A stretch of 64,000 nt of DNA from Rotaria sp. Silwood1 (Eukaryota > Rotifera > Eurotatoria > Philodinida > Philodinidae). Under the pieces are notes generated by a model. The model saw nothing but the letters and a program-made list of their open reading frames with translations, ran no database searches and was not told where the DNA came from. Where the stretch lies: positions 97,063 to 161,062 of the forward strand of contig CAJNOP010000055.1 in the NCBI GenBank assembly GCA_905250075.1. Reading direction: 5' to 3'. Shown in pieces: positions 26,301-36,205 of this stretch (positions are counted from its first letter, which is position 1; each line of letters begins with the position of its first letter). Both the position numbers and the translations under genes were made by a program.

Positions 26301-27807
26301 CAGCAGCTGAAGCCAAGACGGAGAGAATATTTTGTTTCCCGTCTAGCCCTGTTCCGCTCCCACCTTAATTTTCTTCTTCAATGTCTCGTCACATTCTTAT
26401 GAGATGTTTCTATCGTTTGGTCACATGATATATTTGATTACGTATTGCAAAAATTGACACAAGAGCACAAAATCGATATAGCTCAAGATCAATCAATCTT
26501 TTACTTTGTATTTTCTATTGAATAAAGTAATAAAATATTATTAACGGTTGTTAAGCCGAAATCATATATTTCTTAGTTGACAAATCGGTCTGCTATCAAA
26601 AATTGTCTTCCGATAACAGCTAAACTGCGTGGCAGTGAGTCAATGCGATATGTTAATTAACCTCTATCCGCTCCATCTCGCTCTGTTGTAATAGACTAAG
26701 ACAAGGCCAAATGAGGTATGTGGAGGTTAATTAGCATATCGCATAGACTTAATACTATTCACTTCAGTTAGCTGCTACCAAATAACAGTTTTCGGCAACA
26801 GATCAAGTTGTCAATTAAGGAGGATATAATTTAGGCCTAACCACTGTTTGTAATATTTTATTTCTTTGCTCAGTAGAGAATACAAAGTAAAAGATTAATT
26901 GATCTCAAGCTATATCGATTTTGTGCTTCTGGGCTTATTTTTTATACTTTGGTGTGAATTTTTTGCAATATGTAGTCAAATATATCCTATGCTCAAAAGA
27001 TACACACAACTCATAAAAATGTGATGAAGCAGTGACAAAAAAATATGGTCGGAGTGAGATGGGAATAGCTTTTTCCGGGACGGACAGCAAATATTCTCCT
27101 CATTTCGGCCTTAGGAAGGAATAAAATGCCAATACAGTTCTACAACGCAAGTAACATTATGTAATTGTGTATGAAATCGATCGCTGAATTATCTACGACT
27201 AGGCGTGAATTCTTTAAAACAAAAATTACTAAAAACGACATGTTGTAGGAAGTACGCCATCGTCTATGACTCATCTATGAAAAATAAAAATTAATTTCTA
27301 TTGTAAAAATAGTTTACCTCGTTCTAATTCACGTAAGTATTTATCAGTAATAATAACAGCACATTCCATGATTTTGGGATCTTCAATAGATGTCATTTCT
27401 AAATCGAGCCAAACAATGTTCAGTCTTTTTCTTTTGTCCACCTCAGATACATCACCATCTGGACTTTGTTGGGTAATTTTTTCATCATTAAGTTCATCTA
27501 ATAAATTCACCATGTCTTCATTATCTTTAAATTGAGCCAAGTCCAAAGGTGTTTTATCGTCTGATTCACGAGGAACATCTATATCTAACTTATGTGACCT
27601 AGCTAGATGTTGAATAACATCTGGACAGTTTTTTTCAACCAATTCATGTAGTAATGTATTTCCTTTTTGATTCATTGGATTTCGCCATTCTGCAATTGGA
27701 TCAACTCCGACTTTCTTGATTAGTTTATCAAATCGATTAATCATTAAAGATTGATCATCTTGCGAAAGAATTTCTTCTATTTCATGTTTAATGGTATTCA
27801 TACTCAT
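23319..27807 (-). CDS. Fusion protein: ankyrin repeats + DEDDh oligoribonuclease (REXO2-type) + VP39-family cap 2'-O-methyltransferase-like domain
   Basis: Three exons on the minus strand, 27807-27318, 25142-24689 and 24498-23319, join in phase (2124 nt, 707 aa). Residues about 40-105 hold two ankyrin repeats (NTLLHELVEKN, DDKTPLDLAQ). Residues about 129-310 are a complete oligoribonuclease: D135 and E137 in WLDLEMTS, the third Asp in YRIIDVSSF, and H291/D295 in NHRAMDD, so all DEDDh residues are present; such enzymes degrade 2-5-nt RNAs from the 3' end. After a Gln/Asn-rich linker, residues about 440-640 match the RNA cap 2'-O-methyltransferase family whose best-known member is poxvirus VP39: a SAM loop IGAAPGIH (468-475), D531 in CDIHAF, K560 in SMKPSASLL and an upstream K445. 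The usual fourth catalytic Glu is not obvious (SGCRLVV), so activity is uncertain. Intron 1 (2175 bp) contains a large foldback repeat; intron 2 is 190 bp. Individual domains are confident; the single-transcript fusion rests on splice phases. Confidence 0.83.
25440..25700. repeat. GC-richer insertion inside intron 1 of the fusion gene
   Basis: This stretch is clearly richer in G+C than the flanks and contains self-complementary words such as GGCCGGAACCGGCC, GGTTCCGACAG and GTTCCGACGGAAAATTC. Overlapping frames stay open (for example 25382-25696 minus) but show no recognised domain. It resembles the palindrome-word islands elsewhere in the window and is probably a transposon remnant, not an exon. 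Confidence 0.45.
26300..27120. repeat. Large foldback element (about 0.8 kb palindrome) in intron 1
   Basis: The left half (about 26300-26700) is an imperfect reverse complement of the right half (about 26705-27120). Examples: AGCACAAAATCGATATAGCT (left, about 26464) against AGCTATATCGATTTTGTGCT (right, about 26911), CTTTTACTTTGTATT against AATACAAAGTAAAAG, and a central pair GCGATATGTTAATTAACCTC / GAGGTTAATTAGCATATCGC. Outer parts (GAGAATATTTTG; CAAATATTCTCC) also pair. No ORF lies inside. A diverged half-copy lies at about 49090-49370. This is a non-autonomous foldback or MITE-like family. Confidence 0.72.
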
Positions 27808-27927
27808 CTTTCTACTACAGTTCTATTCGAGTAAAAGAATTCGTTATAGTTTCTTCCCACTTACTTTGCTCTCAAGAAAAAAAGAAAAATACTGAAGAAG
27901 AAAGAGAAAAACAGTGAAGTCTTGCAC
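27808..27927. promoter_or_regulatory. Candidate 120-bp bidirectional promoter
   Basis: The start of the exonuclease-methyltransferase gene (minus) and the ATG of a small plus-strand ORF face away from each other across 120 bp. The segment is purine-rich on the plus strand (AAGAAAAAAAG and GAAGAAGAAAGAG words). No TATA box is seen. The assignment follows from geometry alone and fails if the small ORF is not a gene. Confidence 0.35.
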
Positions 27928-28149
27928 ATGGCTTACTATTTACCTACAGGAGTAGTAGGAAGAAAAAGCAGAACGATGACATTGCATCGTTTTGCAAAAC
28001 ATCTAGCTAGCAACAAATTTGAGTACTTCAGATCACACATCCACCTTTACCCTCGCACAATGCTGCGACAGCCAATGTGGCCATACGAATTGTATAGTAT
28101 GAAGAAGAATCAACAAAAAAATATACATTCTAGATATCATCTCACATGA
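27928..28149 (+). CDS. Small basic protein of unknown function
   Basis: A 73-aa ORF from ATG 27928 to TGA 28149. I do not recognise the family. The product is basic, rich in His, Arg, Met and Tyr, with an N-terminal YYLPTGVVGRKSRT and a C-terminal half HLYPRTMLRQPMWPYELYSM. This balanced composition is unlike the Lys/Ile/Phe-rich frames produced by chance in this DNA. It could be a small mitochondrial or ribosomal-type protein, but nothing confirms that. It sits divergently to the neighbouring fusion gene. It could be one exon of a longer gene or a chance frame. Confidence 0.4.
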   Translation: MAYYLPTGVVGRKSRTMTLHRFAKHLASNKFEYFRSHIHLYPRTMLRQPMWPYELYSMKKNQQKNIHSRYHLT

Positions 28150-30374
28150 GTTTACTTTTTAGGCGTAATACCATGAAAAATTAGAAATGATAGTATTACA
28201 TTCTCATGAACACAGCAGAGCGAAATATTTTTTTCTTAAAATATCGTCCTGATCATAAGCGAATTGCATGTAGTTAAAATATAAGAAAATAAGGAAATCT
28301 TACAAAACTAATAAAAGATGTCACTAATTTCTGTACAATAGAATGACATTGATATGTTGTATAATAGATGAGGGAGAGTGGCATTATGTTTTTCGAGCAT
28401 GCAGAAATTCATAAAGACGAAATTAATTATGGATTCGAAAGTAATTTCATAAGATTAGATAGAGCATTTATTTTACAAAGCCATCAAAAATGTAATTCAT
28501 GAACAATCATCTATAAAAATCATCATATTGGGTAACATTCATCACATCTGCCAACAACATATTTGGTGCAAGTATGTAATACAGATGAGCAATTCAATAG
28601 ATTTTCGGCGCAAATTAAGTCATTTCGGACTTGACTTGCCATCTCTGATGCTATGGATACTTTTCTATTAGTATACTTATAATATAGTTCCACATTTTTT
28701 CAGACTAGTGAATTAGATCAGTCACTTTAGAATATAAGAGACAGGAGGTAATAATAAGTAAAAAAACGTTTTGCACAGCTAATTAGAGCTAGTTGAAATC
28801 CGTTTTTCGTTGGTATTCATTACTCTGAATCGAAAAAGGTCATTTGAAGAAGTGAACAACCATGTTTTTGGACTGTCATTCAAATCTAACCCTTGTAAGA
28901 TATATAGAAATGTTTAATATTGAGTTATCGAGACAATGTGCAAACTGAAATAAAACGGTAGAATACACGAAGAAGCAAAAAATAGAGATACAAGGATTTT
29001 CGAGCTAATTTTTTTCCAGCTGAGTTAGCATTATCTTGTTTTGCTTTCCTTGCTGCAATCATTTTTTTTTCAATTCAGAAACAACTTATTAAACGATAAA
29101 GAATCGATTTTTGTCTTTCATTATTTTCAGGAAGAAAATCATCTTCACATATAATTTGAAAATTTCTTGACACTTCTACCAGCGAAGATGTTTGTATTGG
29201 CGACTATACATCAAAAAAAAAATTTTTTTTCAGACAGAATAATTAATTGATATTACGGGTTTTTAAAATAATGTTACACTTATCCAAATGATATTCTTTA
29301 CTCAAATGAAAGATTATCTCGACTGATAAAAGTCCTGTGCCTGTGTCAATTCTTTCTAAAATTTACCACCGTCGTCAAAGACAATTTATCAGATTTCTAA
29401 AGAACTTTTTACCATTGAAAACTGTCATGTTCGTGATGTTTGTTCACAAACAAAGTCTTTTAGATAGATTTTATGAAACATCACAGTATCTTTTTAAAAT
29501 CAAAGATTAGACGTTTTATCGTGATCTGTGATTGTATTATTGTTACTTTTAGTAGAGCAAAAAAAAAATTTGATTTTACTTTATGACTGTCATAAGAAAG
29601 ACTTCATTTATTTCTGCTTCTTCCTAAAAGGTAAACAAACACGCTAATGCATGTTTGTTTTTCAATCTTTTAACTAGTAAAAACAAGAAAAATTTCTAAT
29701 TAGGTGAACTACAGGGAGACTACAAGCTCGACATAATTTCTTCCTAATCTATCGAATTTTGCTTTTGTCGTTCAAAAGGTCAATTCTCAATCGAATATCT
29801 TTTAATTTCATTTGATATTCATCATCAGCTATGAAATACATCGCAATAAAAATCTTCAGACATACTTGCTTGTTATCAAAGTCAACTTTATTCTCGTTTG
29901 TGACATGTATTATTATCAGTGTTACAAACAGTTGGTTTTGCTTTGCATTCGTCTTTGTTAGTAAAAAGAAACGTAGAACCCGAGTTGTGATCTTTATCTT
30001 TTATCTATGTCTATTCTTCTACCTTGATCATAATCATATTAACGTTAAAATTCATTTTTCTTCTCCGTGCAAAGAAATGAAATATATTATTAGCATCTCA
30101 TGAATATCTGATTATATTATTTACTATATACTCCTTGTACATGAATTGCTTCACTTTTCCATTTCATTCGTTATTATATTGTATGAAATCTAATTGTGAT
30201 TCATGGCTATTTCACATTATTTGCGACTTTACTAGTTTTTTATATTAAGAAACAAGCATAAAAAAAACATAATGCCAGCAATGACTTTTTATTTAAATGA
30301 AATAATCATTCTTATTGACTCGACTAAAAATTTTATCTCTGTCTCTTTACCAAAAAGTAAAAATAAAACAATGC
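28150..30374. other. Intergenic region, no gene seen
   Basis: Only a 90-codon hydrophobic frame (29831-30103, plus) is present; its Phe/Ile/Lys/Arg-rich translation has no domain and probably reflects AT-rich sequence. Homopolymer A and T tracts are frequent. No repeat pair was recognised. Confidence 0.55.
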
Positions 30375-32294
30375 TCATTTATGTGACATCCGTCTTATAG
30401 TTTTCTCAATTTCATTAACATGAATCTGGGTTGAAGGTAATAAATGACGATATATTTTCAGTGCTTTTTCATAAGAATTTAATGCATCCTTAAATTCACC
30501 CTTCAATTCATGAACATAAGCTATATTTCTGTGGGTCATAGCAATATCAGGATGATCAGAAGATAGAGAATTCTTTAAAATCTTCAATGCTTGTCGATAA
30601 CAATCGAGTGCTTCAGAATATTTCTTCGTCATTTCATGGACTGCACCTATGTTATTGATGCATTGAGCTACATAAGGATGTTTATCACCAGCAATTTTCT
30701 TCCAAATCTCCAATACTTTTTGATACGAGTTCATTGCATTGGTATAATCATTTATTTTTGAATAAACATTAGCCATGTTGTTATAAATTTCAGCAATATT
30801 CGGATCATCAGATTTCAATGTTTTTGAAAATATATCCAGTGATCTCTTGTACCATTTAAGACTTAATGCAAATTCTTTTTTTGATTCTGCGATTTTTCCA
30901 AATGTCTGATAACAGTTAGCAATATCTGGATGACCGTTTGGTAATTGATTAAGATAACGACGAGAATATTTTTCAGCATTATTTAATTTTCTCATTCTAT
31001 AAAGAATATTACTAAACTGAATAAGATTTGTTTTTCCAATACCTAAATTTTTCTTCATGTGTTCCAACAGTGATTTTAATTCTTGATCATTTATTGAACA
31101 TAAAGTCATTCGAATATTCCAAATTTGATCAGCAGGACGTTCGATTCCTTCAATACGAAAGATTGATCCAACCATAAAAAGTATTTCGTTTGGATTTTGA
31201 AAATACCCATATGATTGAATATTATTGAATGGTTTAGTATTGTGAATTTCAGGATTAGCTTTAATTACAAAGAAAACTCTTTCAATATCACATAATGGTT
31301 TAGCAAAATCGAGAGATGATCGAGTTTTTTCAGAATCTATATTTGCTAATAGAAATGAATTAATTGAAATAAATTTTCCCACTGAACTTTGTAACATTTC
31401 AAGATTTTCTTTTGACATTAATTGACTTCGATAAACACGAACTGGTGATAAACATCTTTTTTTTCCTAATTGACATCCAATATCATGAATAAAAAATCGA
31501 AATAGAAACAATATATCAATATTTTGAGTTAGAAGTGCTTTGTTTAATAATTGAGAAACAAATGAATGTCTCGTATACCACCATAACGCTTTATCAGACG
31601 AATAATTATTTTCAAATTCTTTAACAATCATTAATTGAGTATAATTCTTCTTGTAATATTGTTGGCAAAAATCAGTAAGTTCACTTTTATCGTTCGATGA
31701 TGATTTCATTCGAATAAGACAATCTATTAATAATTGAGCATGAATAAATTGTTCGTGTAAATCAATAGATATTTGTTTTTCCTCAAAAACTTTGATTGAT
31801 AATGGTTCATCAATTTTATCATGTTGTTGTTGAGTGTAATCTTTTTCAATTTGTTTAATAAGTTCATCTAATCGAACTATTACACCTTTGACCTAGATAG
31901 ATAATTAAAAAAAAAACAAAAACAAAATAAATTTCAAAAGAAAAAAATCTTTTACTTTCGCAAATGGTCGTGACCATAGTTCATTAGCTGTTTTATCAAA
32001 ACAATAAACATAGATTGAAGTGATCTGTTGTAAATTAGCTATTTGAGGTACAATAATTCGACCAAATCTTCCACTAACAATTAAAATAATTCGATCATCT
32101 TCAGAACGATTTTTAATATAATGAAGACATTGTTGATCATCTTCAAATGTTAATAAATGATTGATTATTGCTTGTAATTGTTGTTGAACTTTAAAATTTT
32201 CTCTTGAAGTATTCACAGAGGCATCAAGCCAAATTAAACAATATGTTTCAAGATTTTCATCATTTTCTATTGTTTTCGGTAAGACTGCAGCCAT
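30375..32294 (-). CDS. TPR/ADP-ribosyltransferase (ART) family protein with degenerate catalytic motifs
   Basis: Two exons on the minus strand, 32294-31956 and 31892-30375, with a 63-bp GT-AG intron in phase 0, give 618 aa. The N-terminus (YCLIWLDASVN) matches that of the paralogue at 61971 (FVLVWLDANID). An ART-like domain follows (WWYTRHSFVSQLLNKAL, FFIHDIG), then at least four kinesin-light-chain-type TPRs of 42 aa (HPDIANCYQTFGKIAE, IYNNMANVYSKINDY, CINNIGAVHEMTKKY, THRNIAYVHELKGEF). In the R-S-E ART family catalysis needs an Arg, an STS motif and ExE. Here Arg268 is kept (VYRSQL), but the STS position reads LAN (295-297) and ExE reads PNE (347-349). The enzyme is therefore probably inactive, perhaps a TPR scaffold or pseudoenzyme. 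The frame is otherwise intact, so it is not an obvious pseudogene. Confidence 0.85.
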
Positions 32295-34201
32295 TACAAT
32301 AATTGTTTGAAAATGCGTTCACTTTTTTTTTTCTTTCTTGATTTCTTACAAAGAAATTCCGTGCAAAATAAAAACTCAAGGTGAGAGTGTCCGTTCTTTC
32401 AAGTAATGTTTGAAACAACATTTTTTTTTTCTTGCACGACTATTACTTTTGTAAAACAGAATGAGAAGAAAAAAAAATTCTGTCTATTTAATTTATGTCT
32501 GTTGAAGAAAGAACGAAAGAAGAAATTTTTTGGACAATATTTGTTGTAATGTCGTGTTGATGAGAAAAAAAAAATTTAAAAAAATCTTGATAACAGATTT
32601 TAAAAAATCAACGACAATTTCCATCAAAGATTTATTTTAAATGTTTTTAAATTAAAACAAGATTTGTTTTTCTTATTTCAGATTACTTTTTGTGAAATGA
32701 ATAATATATATAGTAGCAAAATTCTAAAATACTTATTTCTTTCCTCTGTACATAGAAGTGCCGAGTTATCAATAGCAAGTTTACACATAGTTCTTTTGAT
32801 TTTTGAGAAGCAGTAATACGATATATAACCAATAAAAAGAAAATAAACTGTCAACTTTTATGGAACTTATATCATACTTGTCGAAGAAAAATATACAGTT
32901 TGTAAGTTCAATGTGAAATCTTTGTGGGTTTCTTCTTAAAAGCAACGAAAGAAGAAGATTCAATGATCATTTGGTACGTTTCTATATTAGTCGAGAACAA
33001 CAGGCGTCAGACTCCTTTCTCAGAATTTCTGAGCAACGGAAGAACGGCGCTGACAGACATTAACAACAAGACTTAGACTATTCTAGGACATTTTCAAAGC
33101 CTTACTTGCAATTCGAGCGACAAAAATACGTTTGTCAATGTTTTAAATAGTGCAGTTTTTGATTTTTTTGGCAGATAAAAATTTATCTTCAAGATGTCAA
33201 GGATGGTGAATAGTAACGCATGGATTTGCCACAGTTGTCATATGATCAACACAAGAGAAGTGGGAATTGACCAAGTTATAGTTTTGGAAAAATGATCAAT
33301 ATTAGTGTTTATGAGTTGATCGGGATATATAATAGTACATTCAAGTCAGAAATACCAATGGGCCGAAAGAATGTGGACCAGTCCAAATTTTTTTTTCTGG
33401 AAAAATGGAGCAAACACGGATCATTCATTGAATTGCAGTCAATAAATTTTAAAACACGAATGACCAAACATATGTCGAGTATCAATAGTTGATATATACA
33501 TCAATGTTGGACAACATATTTGACAACTTAAAGAGCCTCCAATTCTCTTGAGCTCACTGGTATTTTCTGTTTTTTTTGGTTGGAAAATCAAACACTTTCC
33601 GACATAAAAATGTATGTGCTTTTTCTCATTTTTAATAGCAGCATATGTCGATAGTTGTTGTTTGAAAAGAAATTTGATCCATTCAGATATATAGTGTTTT
33701 GTGTAGGATGAAGAATTGGCACCGATAGTCAAAGAAGCAGTGTGAACAAAAACTGATATTTTAAAAGATTCTATAGAAATAGAATTAGAATGAGAAAAAA
33801 AGTAATTGATGATGATGCTATATATTGTGAGAGTTGTCGAATATTGAAATAAAAATTTGATAGAGAACTGTTGTTTTAGTTATTTCAATCATAAAACAGA
33901 ATTAATCTTATTTTGTCAAGCAACTTTTAATTATTGTAAGAATAGAACTATTTGTTGATATTCTTTTCTTCTAAATATTCACCAAAACACAGAATAACAA
34001 AAACAAAAGAGTCTAGCAATATCAGATAACTAAATGAAATAAAAAAAAGATAGAACATTGGTATTAATAATATCAAGTTTTCTTTTGCTCTATTAATTCA
34101 GTAGGACATATATATGAAGATTGAATTTGATCTGTTCATCAATTAATCTTAATTCTTGATATTGTAAAAGAGAAGATAACATCGGTCGCATGATTCAAAC
34201 G

Positions 34202-34209
34202 TATAAATA
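34202..34209 (+). promoter_or_regulatory. TATA-box-like element
   Basis: TATAAATA followed by a relatively GC-richer CCTGCTCAAACCG, in a context that looks like a core promoter. A transcript starting about 30 bp downstream would include the mini-ORF at 34291 and could be the spliced leader exon of the peptidase gene at 35592. No experimental support. Confidence 0.3.
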
Positions 34210-34290
34210 CCTGCTCAAACCGTTTTATTTTTTTTGTTATTTAACCAAGATCATATCTAATATCAATCAAGAAATCTATTTCTATTTCAT

Positions 34291-34423
34291 ATGAAAGTAT
34301 ATACTACTGAACATGGCAAAAGGTTGGTAAGAATTTTTTGTATTACATGTAATTCTGTCCAAGAATGTGATAAAATGTTGATCCTTTTTTTTTCAGAACA
34401 TCCGCCATGTGATATTCTACTGA
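34291..34423 (+). CDS. Possible 20-aa two-exon mini-ORF or 5' leader exon
   Basis: ATG at 34291 reads 12 codons (MKVYTTEHGKRL), then GTAAGAA at 34327 and an acceptor TTTTTTTCAG ending 34396, then NIRHVIFY and a stop at 34423. Splice signals are good but the product is tiny. It lies 83 bp downstream of a TATA-like box. It may be a non-coding leader of the downstream gene, a relic, or chance. Confidence 0.2.
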
Positions 34424-35591
34424 GATCATAAGATCGAATCTTTATAACTTTTTTCGAAATTTTAATAGACTGCTAATATAGAAAAGTGTATCGCTGTGTT
34501 ATTTCCTACAAGGAAAATTAAGAGGAAATCGAAAATTGTTGAATTTTTCTTGTTGATAATTATTGTTTATTCATGTTGCGTATGATATTTGAAAACAGTC
34601 CGAGACCTAGTGTGGTCTTAAACGCATGAAAATGATTTCTTATCTTTATCTCAAATACAAGTGAAAAATAACGTCTGTATCAATTAGTCTAGATGCTATA
34701 TCCTGAAATAAAACATTTTTTTGCTGTGTTACCCTCCATACATCATCTGAAAGTACTAAGCTCGATGCATACATTGCCACATCCTCTGCTGTCAGATAAA
34801 GCTGCTTCGACTGTTGACAGATACACTAAAAAAAAAGAGTTATGTTTTATAAAATATTACACTGAAAACTTGACTCCGACTGAATATGATGAAAACTTGT
34901 TGAGAATAACTCACTTCTGATCTCATAGACAATATTGGTGGAATGATGAAAATTTTTGTGTTTTACAATGCCTGTTAACAGTTCATTTTATCTAGTACTG
35001 AATTAACTAAAACTGATTCTAGTTGTTAGTCCCAAAATTGATTTTTCTGATCTTTTCTTTGCGAAAACTAACACAATGATAGACTTGTTCAATCTTAGCA
35101 GTTTATTAAAATTTTGAAAAGTAGCTATAAAGATTTAACCTGGTCATTCGAGTAGACCATTCGATAGTGCATCTTTTGAAAAATAGATCAACGTTTTACC
35201 ATGTTCATGAACACAGTTACATAAAAAACGAAGATTATCGCAGAAGTTTTGCCACACTCAATATTTAGTAGTATTTTATTAAGTTGTGTTTCAGAGTAAT
35301 GAGATATAAATTAAGTTTAGAAACAAAAAAAAAAGGACAGTAATTTAATTTAAATCCTCAAATGTAAATCAGCGCATTTTGTTTCTATTCACATATTGAT
35401 TGATTAAAACAAAAATGAATATCATCTGTCATATATCTCATGTATTATCGATTGAATAATCATGTAACAGATGTTATTTTTTTCTGTATACACACCCGTA
35501 TCTTACATTAACTTTAGTATATAAAATCATCTAGTTTTTATTGCAGATAAAAATTTCCATCGCTTTGAGTCGAAGTTTCAAAACTATTATT

Positions 35592-36134
35592 ATGTTTCGT
35601 GTTTTGATCATTGCTTCTATTATTATCAGCATAGGTCAGTTTTGCTTTCAAAATTAAAAGAAAAAATAATGTATTAATATAATCTCGATCATATTTTTAG
35701 TACATGGTCAAGAACATTTTCCACCTGTTCCATATAGTGAAGCATGTGTAACACAAGGATTTCATGCTGGTCATCAGGCAATTGATATTGGATCTTATGG
35801 TGCTAAACGTATTAATTTATATACTATTTGGGATGGAACAGTGATTGGTGTTTGTAATGGTGCTGGTGATTTTGATCAAAGTAAATGTGGACAATGTGGT
35901 AATTATGTTGAAATTCAACATAATACTGTTAAAGTTCTTTATTGCCATATGACATCGGGTTCAATTACTGTGTCGGTTGGACAGCGTGTTGCACGTGCAC
36001 AAAAAATTGGTTTAATGGGTACATCAGGTTATTCAACTGGTGTTCATTTACATATACAAGTGAGAGAAATAAGTAATGGTCAATTACGAGATATTCGTAC
36101 TCGTCTTGGACTCAATGGATGGAGAACTTGTTAA
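35592..36134 (+). CDS. Secreted M23-family (LytM-type) metallopeptidase-like protein
   Basis: Two exons, 35592-35634 and 35701-36134, with a 66-bp intron, encode 158 aa. Residues 1-16 are a signal peptide (MFRVLIIASIIISIV), so the protein is secreted. The rest is one M23 peptidase domain, a fold that in bacteria cuts peptidoglycan cross-links. Zinc ligands are visible: H39 and D43 in GHQAIDIG (HxxxD) and H132 in HLH; H97 (YCHM) and H130 complete the usual active-site set. The substrate-cleft motif MGTSGYSTGVHLH is typical. Small single-domain M23 proteins are mainly bacterial, so horizontal gain followed by intron acquisition is plausible and would suit digestion of, or defence against, bacteria. 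Stop is followed by AATAAA at 36200. Confidence 0.85.
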
Positions 36135-36199
36135 AAATTTGTACTTAGCAAATGCTTTAACTTATTTATTTGCATAATAATAATACACATTATAATGCA

Positions 36200-36205
36200 A
36201 ATAAA
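36200..36205 (+). terminator. Polyadenylation signal AATAAA for the M23 gene
   Basis: Perfect hexamer 66 bp after the stop codon, followed by a T-rich stretch (TTTCTTTG), the usual arrangement for cleavage and polyadenylation. Confidence 0.55.

Larger units (their letters stand above)
32295..35591. other. Intergenic region with a TATA box and a possible mini-gene
   Basis: The first 350 bp are rich in A/T homopolymers and probably hold the promoter of the minus-strand TPR/ART gene. Frames at 33292-33492 and 33439-33732 overlap on opposite strands and have no domain. A TATA-box-like site and a 20-codon two-exon frame near 34.2-34.4 kb are listed separately. A sequence like a 5'-UTR splice acceptor (TTTTTATTGCAG, ending 35547) precedes the peptidase gene. 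Confidence 0.5.

Noticed and set aside
29831..30103. 90-codon hydrophobic plus-strand ORF
   Set aside because: Low-complexity Phe/Lys/Arg composition, no recognisable family, no gene context.
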